Translations under genes and position numbers: made by a program
Notes under the pieces: generated by a model
What the model saw: the letters and a program-made list of their open reading frames with translations, nothing else
The model's database searches: none
Told to the model about the DNA's origin: nothing
Shown: piece after piece, positions 1 to 7,732 of the stretch
Numbering within the stretch: the first letter of the stretch is position 1
How the letters are laid out: every line of letters begins with the position of its first letter
Assembly: GCA_913041325.1 (NCBI GenBank)
Contig: CAJWHU010000058.1
Coordinates: 1-8,748 of the forward strand
Length of the DNA stretch: 8,748 nt
DNA from: an uncultured Fidelibacterota bacterium
GTDB taxonomy: Bacteria > Marinisomatota > Marinisomatia > Marinisomatales > UBA1611
Direction: 5' to 3'

Positions 1-858
1 CAAAAAAAGGTTGGGAAGGTTATCCACGCGAGCACATTATCGGTATATGGCAATCCTCAAAGTGGTATTATTTCTGAAGAAATCCCGGGCAAGTACGGTG
101 CCGGATGCTATGGAGATAGTAAACTTGATGGAGAAAATCTCGCACTCTCATTTGCGAAAGAAAAAAGTTACCCAGCCGTCGTAATTCAACCAACTATTGT
201 TTATGGACCATTTTCTAAAATGTGGACCATCGGTCGAATCAATGCCCTGAGAAAAACAAAGGTGGTTTTGATCGACCAAGGTGTCGGAACATGCAACGCA
301 GTATATGTTGACGACCTTATCCAAGGTATGATCTGTGCAGTATTATCTGAAAATGGCAACGGTGAACGCTTTTTAATCTCAGGGGAGAAAACTAGTACTT
401 GGAGAGATTTTTGGCAGAGCTATGAAGAGATGCTACAGATAAAAGGTGAATTTGTTTCTATGACATTAAAAGAAGCCATACATTTCTTCGAGGAAACTCA
501 GTGTCCCCCACCTTTTTTCTCCCAGCTAAAAAATATTTTAAGCGATCAAGAGTTAAGGCATAAGATAAGAGAGCTAACCCCAATTAAAATTCCTTATCTT
601 TTCGTGAAGAAATTCTTTCCAAGGAAAATTTCAGATGGCTTGATGAACCAAATTATTGAATTTCCTGATCTTATAAATTCTAATTGTGAAATAGAAAAAC
701 CTCTAATTCCTCTGCACCCAGATGAAGCTGCAATCTATTCTGGGATTGCTGCTGTTTCTGTGGAAAAAGCTCAAAAGATGATTAATTATCAGCCTATATT
801 TGACTTGCAAGCTGGGATGAAAAAAACAGAGGCTTGGGCTAAGTGGTTTGGCTGTTAA
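1..858 (+). CDS. NAD-dependent sugar epimerase/dehydratase (extended SDR), 5'-truncated by window edge
   Basis: The reading frame is already open at base 1 and runs to TAA at 856-858, giving 285 visible codons; the true start and the N-terminal GxxGxxG dinucleotide-binding loop lie before the window. Visible SDR landmarks are STLSVYG (visible codons 11-17, active-site Ser/Thr strand), the catalytic YGDSK (Tyr at 109-111, Lys at 121-123) and PTIVYGP (codons 64-70), the usual strand before the substrate-binding region. The C-terminal part is variable, as expected for substrate specificity. By family this is a cytoplasmic enzyme acting on a nucleotide-activated sugar; the exact sugar cannot be read from the sequence. 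The ATG at 220 is an internal Met, since the conserved catalytic motifs precede it. It is followed after 9 nt by a methyltransferase gene, consistent with one operon. Confidence 0.88.
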   Translation, partial: QKKVGKVIHASTLSVYGNPQSGIISEEIPGKYGAGCYGDSKLDGENLALSFAKEKSYPAVVIQPTIVYGPFSKMWTIGRINALRKTKVVLIDQGVGTCNAVYVDDLIQGMICAVLSENGNGERFLISGEKTSTWRDFWQSYEEMLQIKGEFVSMTLKEAIHFFEETQCPPPFFSQLKNILSDQELRHKIRELTPIKIPYLFVKKFFPRKISDGLMNQIIEFPDLINSNCEIEKPLIPLHPDEAAIYSGIAAVSVEKAQKMINYQPIFDLQAGMKKTEAWAKWFGC

Positions 859-867
859 ATTTGTCGC

Positions 868-1602
868 ATGAATCTAAAGTCTTTTATCAAGTATATAATA
901 GCTAAAACAAAATTTATTACACTACGCAATTCGCATCAAAAGGAAAAAATGGAAAAAGTGCGTTGGGGCAATTTACGCAGACTCGAACCATTTGATAGAA
1001 AATTTGGTTTTAATAGAGGAAATCCTGTCGATAGGTATTACATAGAAAAATTTTTAGAGATGAACCGATCTGTGATTGACGGTAAGGTCTTGGAGGTTGG
1101 AGGGATTGACTACATACGTAAGTTTGGTTGCAGTCAAGTAACACCCTTTGCCCTTCAGATTAATGAAGCATGTAATGACTATGATATCATAGGCGATTTA
1201 GCTACAGGCCATGGTTTAGATGACGAGTGCTTTGACTGTCTTTTACTGACTCAAACACTTCCTGTAATCTATGATATCCGCGGAGCCATTCGGAATAGCT
1301 TTCGCATTTTAAAGCCAGGAGGAGCAATTTTGGCATCGGTATTTGGTATTGCTCAGATTTCGCGCTTTGATATGGACCGCTGGGGGGATTATTGGCGCTT
1401 TACCGATAAATCTATTCGAATGCTTTTCGAAGAGATTTTTGATCCGGAACTGATCAATGTCTGGAGCTATGGGAACGTGTTAACTGCTACTAGTTTTTTG
1501 CATGGAATATCTTGGGAAGAATTAAGCGTAAAAGAGTTGAATTATGAGGACCGAGATTACCCTGTTTCCATTTGTATTCGAGCTACTAAATCATTTAAAT
1601 AA
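868..1602 (+). CDS. Class I SAM-dependent methyltransferase-like protein (tandem copy A)
   Basis: A 244-aa soluble protein of the Methyltransf_11 type often seen in glycan clusters. A lysine-rich leader (1-29) precedes the block KVRWGNLRRLEPF (30-42) and VDRYYIEKFL (54-63). The motif I region is VLEVGGIDY (74-82), a short variant of the usual glycine-rich SAM loop. FDCLLLTQTLPVIYD (122-136) matches motif IV, and RILKPGG (146-152) is the typical post-motif strand. FDMDRWGDYWRFT (167-179) is a conserved aromatic block. The likely role is methylation of a sugar or a sugar-linked group; the acceptor is unknown. The start is ATG with no visible Shine-Dalgarno sequence. Its TAA is directly followed, in the same frame, by the TTG of paralogue B. 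By hand alignment A and B share about 113 of 212 residues without a gap. Confidence 0.85.
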   Translation: MNLKSFIKYIIAKTKFITLRNSHQKEKMEKVRWGNLRRLEPFDRKFGFNRGNPVDRYYIEKFLEMNRSVIDGKVLEVGGIDYIRKFGCSQVTPFALQINEACNDYDIIGDLATGHGLDDECFDCLLLTQTLPVIYDIRGAIRNSFRILKPGGAILASVFGIAQISRFDMDRWGDYWRFTDKSIRMLFEEIFDPELINVWSYGNVLTATSFLHGISWEELSVKELNYEDRDYPVSICIRATKSFK

Positions 1603-2316
1603 TTGCATTATTTAAAAAAGTTTATTCCAGAGCGTTTAAAAATTCTCTTCAAGAAAAATCTACCTGTTAATAAAAAAGTGCGATGGGGAAGTTTTAGAAA
1701 TCTACAACCTTTTAATAGAGACTTTGGTGCTTATGTTGGAACTGCAGTGGATCGTTACTATATCGAGAAATTCCTTCATTCTCAGGCAACTTTCATAAGA
1801 GGAAATGTGTTGGAAATTGCTGAAACTCGCTACACAGAGAAATTTGCTTCGGGGGAATACAAGGCTCATGCCTTACACTTGAAGAAAACCGGAAGCGAGA
1901 ATGAAATTGTCGGAGATCTTGTTACGGGCAAGGGTTTGGTTAGGGAATCCTTTGATTGTGCCATCGTGACTCAAACATTGCCATTTATTTATGACTTCCG
2001 AAGTGCGATCAATAACTTAAAAAGAATTTTAAAACCTAATGGTGTCCTCTTGGCAACGCTTTCGGGAATATCGCAGGTTTCGCGCTTTGACATGGATCGG
2101 TGGGGAGATTACTGGCGTTTCACAGGTCTATCTTCCGCACAGGTATTCGCAGAGTATTTCCCTTTGCAAAAAATTCAAATTTCACAATATGGAAATGCCT
2201 TAGTTGCCACTGCGTTTATCCAAGGTATTGTCGCCGAAGAACTTAAAAAGGATGAGCTTGACTATTATGATGAGGACTACCCTGTTTCCATTTGCGTAAA
2301 AGCAAGCAAGAATTAG
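1603..2316 (+). CDS. Class I SAM-dependent methyltransferase-like protein (tandem copy B, divergent SAM loop)
   Basis: A 237-aa paralogue of the gene immediately upstream. It keeps KVRWG (25-29), VDRYYIEKFL, FDCAIVTQTLPFIYD, RILKPNG, the invariant block FDMDRWGDYWRFT and the C-terminal DYPVSIC. The motif I region reads VLEIAETRY (69-77), so both glycines present in copy A are replaced and SAM binding is less certain. The start is TTG at 1603-1605: a stop codon lies directly before it and no in-frame ATG or GTG occurs before the conserved N-terminal block. No intergenic base separates the two genes and no ribosome-binding site is visible, so translation probably depends on termination of copy A. 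It may be a second methyltransferase with another acceptor position, or a degenerate partner subunit. The family assignment is firm; the activity is inferred. Confidence 0.82.
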   Translation: MHYLKKFIPERLKILFKKNLPVNKKVRWGSFRNLQPFNRDFGAYVGTAVDRYYIEKFLHSQATFIRGNVLEIAETRYTEKFASGEYKAHALHLKKTGSENEIVGDLVTGKGLVRESFDCAIVTQTLPFIYDFRSAINNLKRILKPNGVLLATLSGISQVSRFDMDRWGDYWRFTGLSSAQVFAEYFPLQKIQISQYGNALVATAFIQGIVAEELKKDELDYYDEDYPVSICVKASKN

Positions 2317-2319
2317 TAA

Positions 2320-3372
2320 ATGGGTACACTTAAAAATAATGTAAGATGTTTTGTTAAAAAATCGGTCAACTCACTGGCCTCAATTGTCAGGCGTGAAGTT
2401 TTGGTTCTTCTTTATCATAGAATCATTAATCTCGATGTAGATTCACAATTATTGGCAGTATCACCTGAAAATTTTGAGTCGCAGCTTCGCTACTTAAAAA
2501 AAAATTTCAATGTGATTAGTTACGAAGAATTGGTTGATGCCTTAAAAAAAGACAAACTACCGAGTAAGTCGGTCTGCATCACATTTGATGATGGTTATCT
2601 AGATAATTTAGAAGTGGCAAAACCGCTTTTAGAAAAACATGGATTGCCGTGCTTATTTTTTATAGCAACTGGTTATATTGGTAAAGTTCGGGAGTTTTGG
2701 TGGGACGAGCTTGAACAATATTTTCTTTGCAATCACGAACTGCCAAAAAACATAAGTATAGAACGCGGAGATTCAAAAATTGATTTTTCTTTGGCGCCCT
2801 GGGATAGTTTGGATAAAGAAAAATCTATAGTTCTTAGAAATTGGAATGCAGTACAAGATGCATCAAATAATCCGCGTCTAGAAGCATTCCTGTCTTGTCA
2901 GAAATTACTAAAAAAACTAGATATAAATGAACGAGAGAATTGCCTAAATCAACTATGGGAACAGTGCTCGGAGGCACCTGTTTGTAGGCAAAGTTATCGA
3001 GCGATGCAGAAAGAAGAGTTAATTCGTTTTAATGCTTCTCCTTTATTTACTTTTGGAGCTCATACCGTCAACCACTGCGCTTTGTCGAGATTACCTTACA
3101 AAAGGATGAAGCAGGAAATCGTTGCGAGTAAAAATGAATTAGGGAAAATAATAAATGAAAATACGGTTACTTTTTCTTATCCATTCGGGTTTAGTGAAAA
3201 TTATGGCAAAGATGCCGTTCAGGTCGTCGATGAGGCCGGTTTTGAAAGTGCATTTTCAGTAAATTCCTGTCGGGTTGATCGACATTCAAACATTTTCGAA
3301 ATTCCAAGGTTCCAAGTTCCCGACCTATCAGGAGATAATTTCAGCAAATGGTTGCATTCTGTATACGGTTGA
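2320..3372 (+). CDS. Polysaccharide deacetylase (NodB-homology, carbohydrate esterase 4 type)
   Basis: A 350-aa protein with the NodB fold signature: VLLYHRI (29-35), TFDDG (88-92; Asp90 the likely catalytic base and Asp91 the metal ligand), HTVNH (248-252; His248 and His252 as metal ligands) and FSYPFG (285-290). REFWWDEL and a long segment of about 120 residues separate motifs 1 and 2, as in many deacetylases of LPS and capsule loci. By family it is a metal-dependent hydrolase removing N- or O-acetyl groups from a glycan or glycolipid precursor. I see no clear signal peptide: the N-terminus is basic (Arg/Lys) and only mildly hydrophobic, so it may act in the cytoplasm or at the inner membrane face. 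The ATG lies 3 nt after the preceding TAG (TAG TAA ATG), without a clear SD. Confidence 0.9.
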   Translation: MGTLKNNVRCFVKKSVNSLASIVRREVLVLLYHRIINLDVDSQLLAVSPENFESQLRYLKKNFNVISYEELVDALKKDKLPSKSVCITFDDGYLDNLEVAKPLLEKHGLPCLFFIATGYIGKVREFWWDELEQYFLCNHELPKNISIERGDSKIDFSLAPWDSLDKEKSIVLRNWNAVQDASNNPRLEAFLSCQKLLKKLDINERENCLNQLWEQCSEAPVCRQSYRAMQKEELIRFNASPLFTFGAHTVNHCALSRLPYKRMKQEIVASKNELGKIINENTVTFSYPFGFSENYGKDAVQVVDEAGFESAFSVNSCRVDRHSNIFEIPRFQVPDLSGDNFSKWLHSVYG

Positions 3373-3384
3373 GATTTTGAAGTT

Positions 3385-4734
3385 TTGAAAATACTTAAAA
3401 TTCATGCCGAAGAAAATGGTGGCGGAGCTAATCAAATAGCCTGTGCATTACTTCGAGGCTATATAGGTGCGGGCAATCAAACTCGAATGGCCGTACGGCA
3501 CAGAAATTCTAATTGGGAGGCAATTTATGAAGTTCCGAACGAAAAAAAACGTAATATTATTTATCGACAGACCAAAAGTCTTTTGAATAAAAATTTACAA
3601 GCAAATATCCCAATTGTTCCAAAAGTACTATCACATTTTCTCCCATGGACAGAACCCCTAAGGGAATTTCAATCCTCCATTGGATTAGAAGATTTCAACT
3701 ATCCTGGTACTGAACAAATCGTGACAAAAGCGGAAATGATTCCAGATGTTGTGCATTGCCACAATCTGCATAGTGATTTTTTCGACCTTAAACAGCTTGC
3801 AAAAATTTCCCTAAACTTTCCAACATTCATTACTTTGCATGACTGTTGGATGTTCACTGGTCATTGCGTCCACCCATATGAATGTGAACAATGGAAAAGC
3901 CAATGCATTAAATGTCCTTACCCGGATAGACCGATAGCAACTAAAAGAGATGCATGTAAGTGGAATCAGAATCGCAAGAAGAATATATACCAAAAATCAA
4001 AATTTTATGTTTCAGCACCTTCTCAATGGCTAAATAATATGGCAAAGCAATCTATTCTTGGAGAGGGTTCAGTTGAATTTCGACACATTCCGAATGGGGT
4101 AAATGATGAAATCTTCCAAATCGGAGATAAAAATAAATTAAGAAAAGAACTAGGATATGCTTCTGGTGAAAAGATTATTCTTTTTATTGGTAACGCGGCA
4201 AGTAAAAATCCCACGAAAGGCTTTGAAAATCTTTTGAAATTACTTGAGTGCTTGGCAAAGCATTCACAAAATATGCAAATCACTTTTCTTGTATTGGGGG
4301 ACACTTTTGAAGATCAATTTTTTGGAGAAAATATAAAATTAAAAAGCATGGGATGGATACACGATAGAGAAGAAATCGTAAAATATTATCAAATCTCGGA
4401 CATATATTTACACCTTGCCAATGCCGAGAATTTCCCGACGACAATTTTAGAAGCAATGCATTGTGGTTTGCCGGTTATCGGCAGCAGAGTAGGTGGTATA
4501 CCAGAACAAATAGTCCACGGTAAAACGGGCTATTGTTTCTTTAATCATCAAACCAATGAAATTATCGATTCACTATTAGGTTTAATTGGCAACAATACGC
4601 TTCTAGCAAAAATGGGAATAGCATGTAAAGAGCGTGCCATGAATTTATACACTGAAACTAGAATGTTGGATAGCTACTTGGCATGGTTTGAAGAAATTTT
4701 GACTAAAAGAAAGTCTACAAATCTCAGAAATTAA
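3385..4734 (+). CDS. Glycosyltransferase family 4 (GT-B fold)
   Basis: A 449-aa retaining GT4-type glycosyltransferase. The N-terminal Rossmann domain begins MKILKIH and carries a glycine-rich acceptor loop, NGGGANQ (11-17). TLHDCWMFTGHC (150-161) opens a segment with cysteines at 161, 167, 174 and 177, a pattern I associate with the WcaC-like GT4 subgroup. The C-terminal donor domain has IPNGVNDEIF, then ENFPTTILEAMHCGLPVIG with the E-x7-E pair Glu348 and Glu356, followed by GGIPEQIVHGKTGY. It would transfer a sugar from a nucleotide donor to the growing lipid-linked oligosaccharide at the cytoplasmic membrane face. The start is TTG at 3385: a stop codon in the same frame lies 12 nt upstream, and the conserved KILKIH strand follows at once. 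Only a weak GAAG lies upstream. Donor and acceptor are unknown. Confidence 0.92.
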   Translation: MKILKIHAEENGGGANQIACALLRGYIGAGNQTRMAVRHRNSNWEAIYEVPNEKKRNIIYRQTKSLLNKNLQANIPIVPKVLSHFLPWTEPLREFQSSIGLEDFNYPGTEQIVTKAEMIPDVVHCHNLHSDFFDLKQLAKISLNFPTFITLHDCWMFTGHCVHPYECEQWKSQCIKCPYPDRPIATKRDACKWNQNRKKNIYQKSKFYVSAPSQWLNNMAKQSILGEGSVEFRHIPNGVNDEIFQIGDKNKLRKELGYASGEKIILFIGNAASKNPTKGFENLLKLLECLAKHSQNMQITFLVLGDTFEDQFFGENIKLKSMGWIHDREEIVKYYQISDIYLHLANAENFPTTILEAMHCGLPVIGSRVGGIPEQIVHGKTGYCFFNHQTNEIIDSLLGLIGNNTLLAKMGIACKERAMNLYTETRMLDSYLAWFEEILTKRKSTNLRN

Positions 4735-4762
4735 AACTATTCAGATCTTTTTTTAAATATAA

Positions 4763-5512
4763 ATGAAATTATTCAATTTTTGGTTAAAAAATCTCTTATC
4801 CAAATTTGGAGTTATTATACGAAAAAAAAACCAATCTTGGTCTTTTGTTCCTTTTGTTTCCACCCCTGAGGGCTTTAATCAGGAACTACTAGATAGGTAT
4901 GAGATTGATCTTATTTTGGATGTAGGTGCAAGTACAGGTTACTGGGCGGGAAACTTACGTAAAAACCATTACAAGGGCAGGATAATATCATTTGAACCAC
5001 AAGATTCAGCTTATAAGCAAATTGCGGCAAGGGCGAAATCGGATCTCAATTGGGATGTGGTAAAAGTCGCACTCGGAGACAAAGACGAAGAAGCTGACTT
5101 CCATTTGTCAAAATATAGTGAGAGTAGTTCTCTTTCAGAGATGCTAAAAAGTCATCAAGATGCTTTCCCTGAGTCACATTTTACAAACGAAAAAATTCAA
5201 GTAAAAGTACAAAAATTAGATACTTTATTGCCTAGTATTCAAAGAAAAGAAGTGAATATCTTTGCAAAGATTGATGCACAAGGTTTCGAACAAAAGATAC
5301 TTTTTGGAGCCAGTAAAAGCTTAAACAAAATTAAAATGCTGCAATTAGAAATGTCATTTAAAAAACTCTACGCAGACGATGTACTGTTTCAAGAGATGTA
5401 CCAGTATATGTATGATTTGGGATTTTGTCTTATTCATATTTCCCCAGGTTTTAAAAATGAAAAAACAAGCGAACTACTTCAAGTAGATGCTATTTTTTTA
5501 AGGAATAATTAA
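4763..5512 (+). CDS. FkbM family SAM-dependent methyltransferase (first copy)
   Basis: A 249-aa FkbM-type methyltransferase. The SAM-binding motif I is [12 protein letters not shown] (Asp53, Gly55, Gly59), followed by the ribose-binding acidic strand IISFEPQ. The characteristic late motif [14 protein letters not shown] has Asp171 and Glu176, and the strand LQLEMSF follows. By family it O-methylates a hydroxyl, here most plausibly on a sugar of the polysaccharide; the position cannot be read. It starts with ATG 28 nt after the preceding glycosyltransferase; the spacer has a run of seven T but no hairpin, so I do not call a terminator. A run of nine A at 4822-4830 lies early in the gene. It resembles the second FkbM gene (7729-8523) only in the shared motifs, so the two are not a recent duplication. 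Confidence 0.9.
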   Translation: MKLFNFWLKNLLSKFGVIIRKKNQSWSFVPFVSTPEGFNQELLDRYEIDLILDVGASTGYWAGNLRKNHYKGRIISFEPQDSAYKQIAARAKSDLNWDVVKVALGDKDEEADFHLSKYSESSSLSEMLKSHQDAFPESHFTNEKIQVKVQKLDTLLPSIQRKEVNIFAKIDAQGFEQKILFGASKSLNKIKMLQLEMSFKKLYADDVLFQEMYQYMYDLGFCLIHISPGFKNEKTSELLQVDAIFLRNN

Positions 5513-5541
5513 AATATTCATTTAAACGAAGTAATGAAAAT

Positions 5542-6591
5542 TTGAAGATTTTAGTGACTGGTTCTTCCGGGCTCATTGGTTCTGAGGTTTGTGCATACTT
5601 TTCAAATCTTGGACATAAAATACATGGGATTGATAACAACCAAAGAGCAAAATTCTTTGGTCCACAAGGGGATACATCTTGGAGACTTAAGGAATTGAAA
5701 AATGCTCTCCCCCACTTTGATCATCATGCAGTGGATATTAGAGATAGAGCAAAAGTATTCAGTTTGTTCGCTGAGATTAAACCTGATGCAATTGTTCACA
5801 CTGCTGCTCAACCATCTCATGACAAGGCTGCAGAAATCCCTTGTGAAGATTTTGATGTAAATGCAGTTGGCACTTTAAATCTACTTGAAGCAACCCGCTT
5901 AGCATGTCCTGAGTCTCCATTTGTTCATTTATCCACAAATAAAGTTTACGGCGACGGTCCTAATGAAATCAAACTAAAGGAACTGGACACGCGTTGGGAT
6001 TATGACGACCCGATTTACGCTAGCGGAATTCCAGAGAGTTTCTCAATAGATCAATGCAAGCATTCTCTTTTCGGAGCCTCCAAGGTAGCTGCAGATGTAA
6101 TGGTACAGGAGTATGGACGCTACTTTGGCATGGCGACATGCTGCCTTCGAGGTGGTTGCTTGACTGGGCCATCCCACTCAGGGGTAGAACTGCACGGTTT
6201 TCTGAGTTACCTCGTAAAGTGCAACCTAGATGGAACGACTTACAAAATCTTCGGTTACAAAGGCAAGCAGGTCCGTGATAATATTCACTCGGGAGATGTG
6301 GCACATTTCATCGATTTATTTCTCAAGTCTCCGCGTTCAGGTGAAGTTTACAACTTAGGTGGTGGAAAAGAAAACAGTTGCTCCATACTAGAGGCGTTCG
6401 AGATTTGCCAAACCCATTCTGGAATCCCTCAAAATTACGAGTATCATGAGGGTAACCGCATTGGTGATCATATCTGCTATTACAGCGATTTGTCTAAAAT
6501 CAAATCTCACTACCCCGCTTTTTCACTTCATCACTCCCTGAGCGATACCATTAAACAAATCGTTAAATCCAATTTAAGAAGAAAAAATTAA
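5542..6591 (+). CDS. CDP-paratose 2-epimerase-like NAD-dependent SDR
   Basis: A 349-aa extended SDR. It starts [14 protein letters not shown] with the GxxGxxG loop (Gly7, Gly10, Gly13) and Asp31 after strand 2, which favours NAD over NADP. The block [16 protein letters not shown] (32-47) and STNKVYGD (Thr132 active-site Ser/Thr) match the tyvelose/paratose epimerase group, as do the later [17 protein letters not shown] and YNLGGG. Salmonella tyvelose epimerase shares STNKVYGD and GKQVRD. The YxxxK position reads FGASK (Phe177, Lys181), so the usual catalytic Tyr is absent. The role is C2 epimerisation of a nucleotide sugar by analogy; no CDP-sugar synthesis genes are in view, so the substrate is open. 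The start is TTG at 5542, required to keep KILVTG; an ATG at 5534 is out of frame and meets a stop after three codons. Confidence 0.85.
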   Translation: MKILVTGSSGLIGSEVCAYFSNLGHKIHGIDNNQRAKFFGPQGDTSWRLKELKNALPHFDHHAVDIRDRAKVFSLFAEIKPDAIVHTAAQPSHDKAAEIPCEDFDVNAVGTLNLLEATRLACPESPFVHLSTNKVYGDGPNEIKLKELDTRWDYDDPIYASGIPESFSIDQCKHSLFGASKVAADVMVQEYGRYFGMATCCLRGGCLTGPSHSGVELHGFLSYLVKCNLDGTTYKIFGYKGKQVRDNIHSGDVAHFIDLFLKSPRSGEVYNLGGGKENSCSILEAFEICQTHSGIPQNYEYHEGNRIGDHICYYSDLSKIKSHYPAFSLHHSLSDTIKQIVKSNLRRKN

Positions 6592-7732
6592 AGAAGGAAA
6601 TATACTTTTAGTTACCGAAACACCACCAGGAACTCCAAACGGGTTTGGGGTAACCCTTAATTGCATGTTTAGGGATATTAACCATCAAGTGCTTTACACT
6701 GATGCAGCATTTAAAGAATATGGCGATAGTTTCGGATATTTGTTAGCTCAAGTGCCCTATCATCGGTCCAGTCGTTTTCTCCCATCTTTTTTAATGGGCA
6801 TGACTCCAGAGTGGAGAGGCTGGTACTCTTCATCATGGGTTAAAAAACACCTTTCGGAAAAATTTTCTTCTGTTTATGCCTTTATTTATTCAACAGAGTG
6901 CATGAAGTACGCTCACTGGGTAGCAAAAAAAAGAAAAATCCCTATTATAGTTCATTTAGCAGATCATTCGCCAGAATTTGAACATTCTCCTTCTAAGAAG
7001 ATCCTTCACAGTGCAAATAAAATCGTTTGCATCACAGAGGAAATGAAGTCTATGTACGAACAAACAATCGGAAGAAAAGACATCGAAGTCTTGCATAACG
7101 GAGCTGAACAAACTTGTTCTGAAATTCCTCCGCTAAAGGTTGAAACATTCTCTGAGCAAAACCCCTTTGTATTAAGCTTTATTGGCGGTCTTTTCTCGCA
7201 CCTCCATGGTGATTGCATTGAAGACCTTTTTGAAGCTGTATCTCAAATTCGGAAGAAGAACCCGTGGATTGAATTTCATTTGTATGGGCAAAGGCAGCCC
7301 GCACATTTCCTTGAAGATTCAATCCATTCAGATGGCTGTAAACATCATGGAATTGTCATGCCTCTTGAAAGAAAGTTTGAGATCATGGAAAAAGCTCATT
7401 GCTTTGTCATTCCTTCTTCATTCAATAATCATAAACATCGACACTATCGCTACTCTTTTCCAACGAAGCTTCCCGAACTCATTGCTTCCGGACGCCCAAT
7501 CTTATCTTACGGACCCAAGGAAACCGCAACAAATAGAATACTGCAAGCTAACAATATTGGTCTTCGAATCCATGAGCGGTCGGTAGCAAAGTTGGTAGAA
7601 AACTTAGAGAATCTGGGTAGCAAGTACAAAGAAAGTAGCAAGAACTTTTCAACTGCTTGCCCAACAATCTTGAAAAAATTCTCCGCAGATTGCGTCAGAA
7701 GAAAACTCAAAAACATACTTTTTTTTAAATGA
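6587..7732 (+). CDS. GT4-like glycosyltransferase with unresolved, non-canonical start
   Basis: The first standard start is ATG at 6665, giving 355 aa, but the same frame is open back to 6578 and upstream encodes [16 protein letters not shown], the expected first strand and glycine-rich loop of a GT-B glycosyltransferase. The gene therefore very likely begins earlier. No ATG, GTG or TTG exists there; candidates are ATT at 6587 (overlapping the previous TAA, 381 aa) or ATA at 6602 (376 aa). The rest fits GT4: [30 protein letters not shown] at the domain linker, FVLSFIGGL opening the donor domain, then [19 protein letters not shown] in place of the usual E-x7-E region. It would add a sugar to the oligosaccharide at the inner membrane. 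The stop overlaps the next gene by 4 nt (ATGA). I give the upstream limit as start; family confidence is higher than start confidence. Confidence 0.75.
   Translation: MKEGNILLVTETPPGTPNGFGVTLNCMFRDINHQVLYTDAAFKEYGDSFGYLLAQVPYHRSSRFLPSFLMGMTPEWRGWYSSSWVKKHLSEKFSSVYAFIYSTECMKYAHWVAKKRKIPIIVHLADHSPEFEHSPSKKILHSANKIVCITEEMKSMYEQTIGRKDIEVLHNGAEQTCSEIPPLKVETFSEQNPFVLSFIGGLFSHLHGDCIEDLFEAVSQIRKKNPWIEFHLYGQRQPAHFLEDSIHSDGCKHHGIVMPLERKFEIMEKAHCFVIPSSFNNHKHRHYRYSFPTKLPELIASGRPILSYGPKETATNRILQANNIGLRIHERSVAKLVENLENLGSKYKESSKNFSTACPTILKKFSADCVRRKLKNILFFK
6591..6598 (+). promoter_or_regulatory. Shine-Dalgarno-like purine stretch AAGAAGGA
   Basis: AAGAAGGA is one of only two SD-like sites I found near a gene start in the window. 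It begins at the last base of the epimerase stop codon. The next standard start is 66 nt away (ATG 6665), too far to be served, while ATA at 6602 is only 3 nt away, closer than is usual. It may be a relic of a normal start or serve a non-canonical one; it could also be plain lysine/glutamate coding sequence. Confidence 0.3.

Noticed and set aside
220..222. ATG as the start of the first gene
   Set aside because: The frame is open from base 1 and the upstream codons encode the SDR catalytic motifs STLSVYG and YGDSK, so this Met is internal.
2496..2504. A9 tracts at 2496-2504 and 4822-4830 as phase-variation switches
   Set aside because: Runs of this length are expected in AT-rich coding DNA and encode plain Lys-Lys; single-sequence data show no length variation.
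3811..4304. Two reverse-strand open frames (60 and 93 codons)
   Set aside because: They lie opposite the strongly conserved GT4 coding frame, have no family resemblance and no independent context.
4735..4762. T-rich spacer as a terminator
   Set aside because: A run of seven T is present but no stem-loop precedes it, and the next gene follows within 28 nt in the same direction.
5512..5543. Inverted repeat TTCATT/AATGAA in the spacer before the epimerase
   Set aside because: Only six exact pairs plus AT-only extension with a mismatch; weak and likely by chance in this composition.
6020..6304. Overlapping open frames on both strands within the epimerase gene
   Set aside because: The forward epimerase frame carries conserved motifs throughout this stretch; the others look like composition-driven shadows.
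7182..7586. A 134-codon forward frame inside the second glycosyltransferase gene
   Set aside because: The other frame encodes recognisable GT4 features across the same bases; this one shows no motif and no separate start context.
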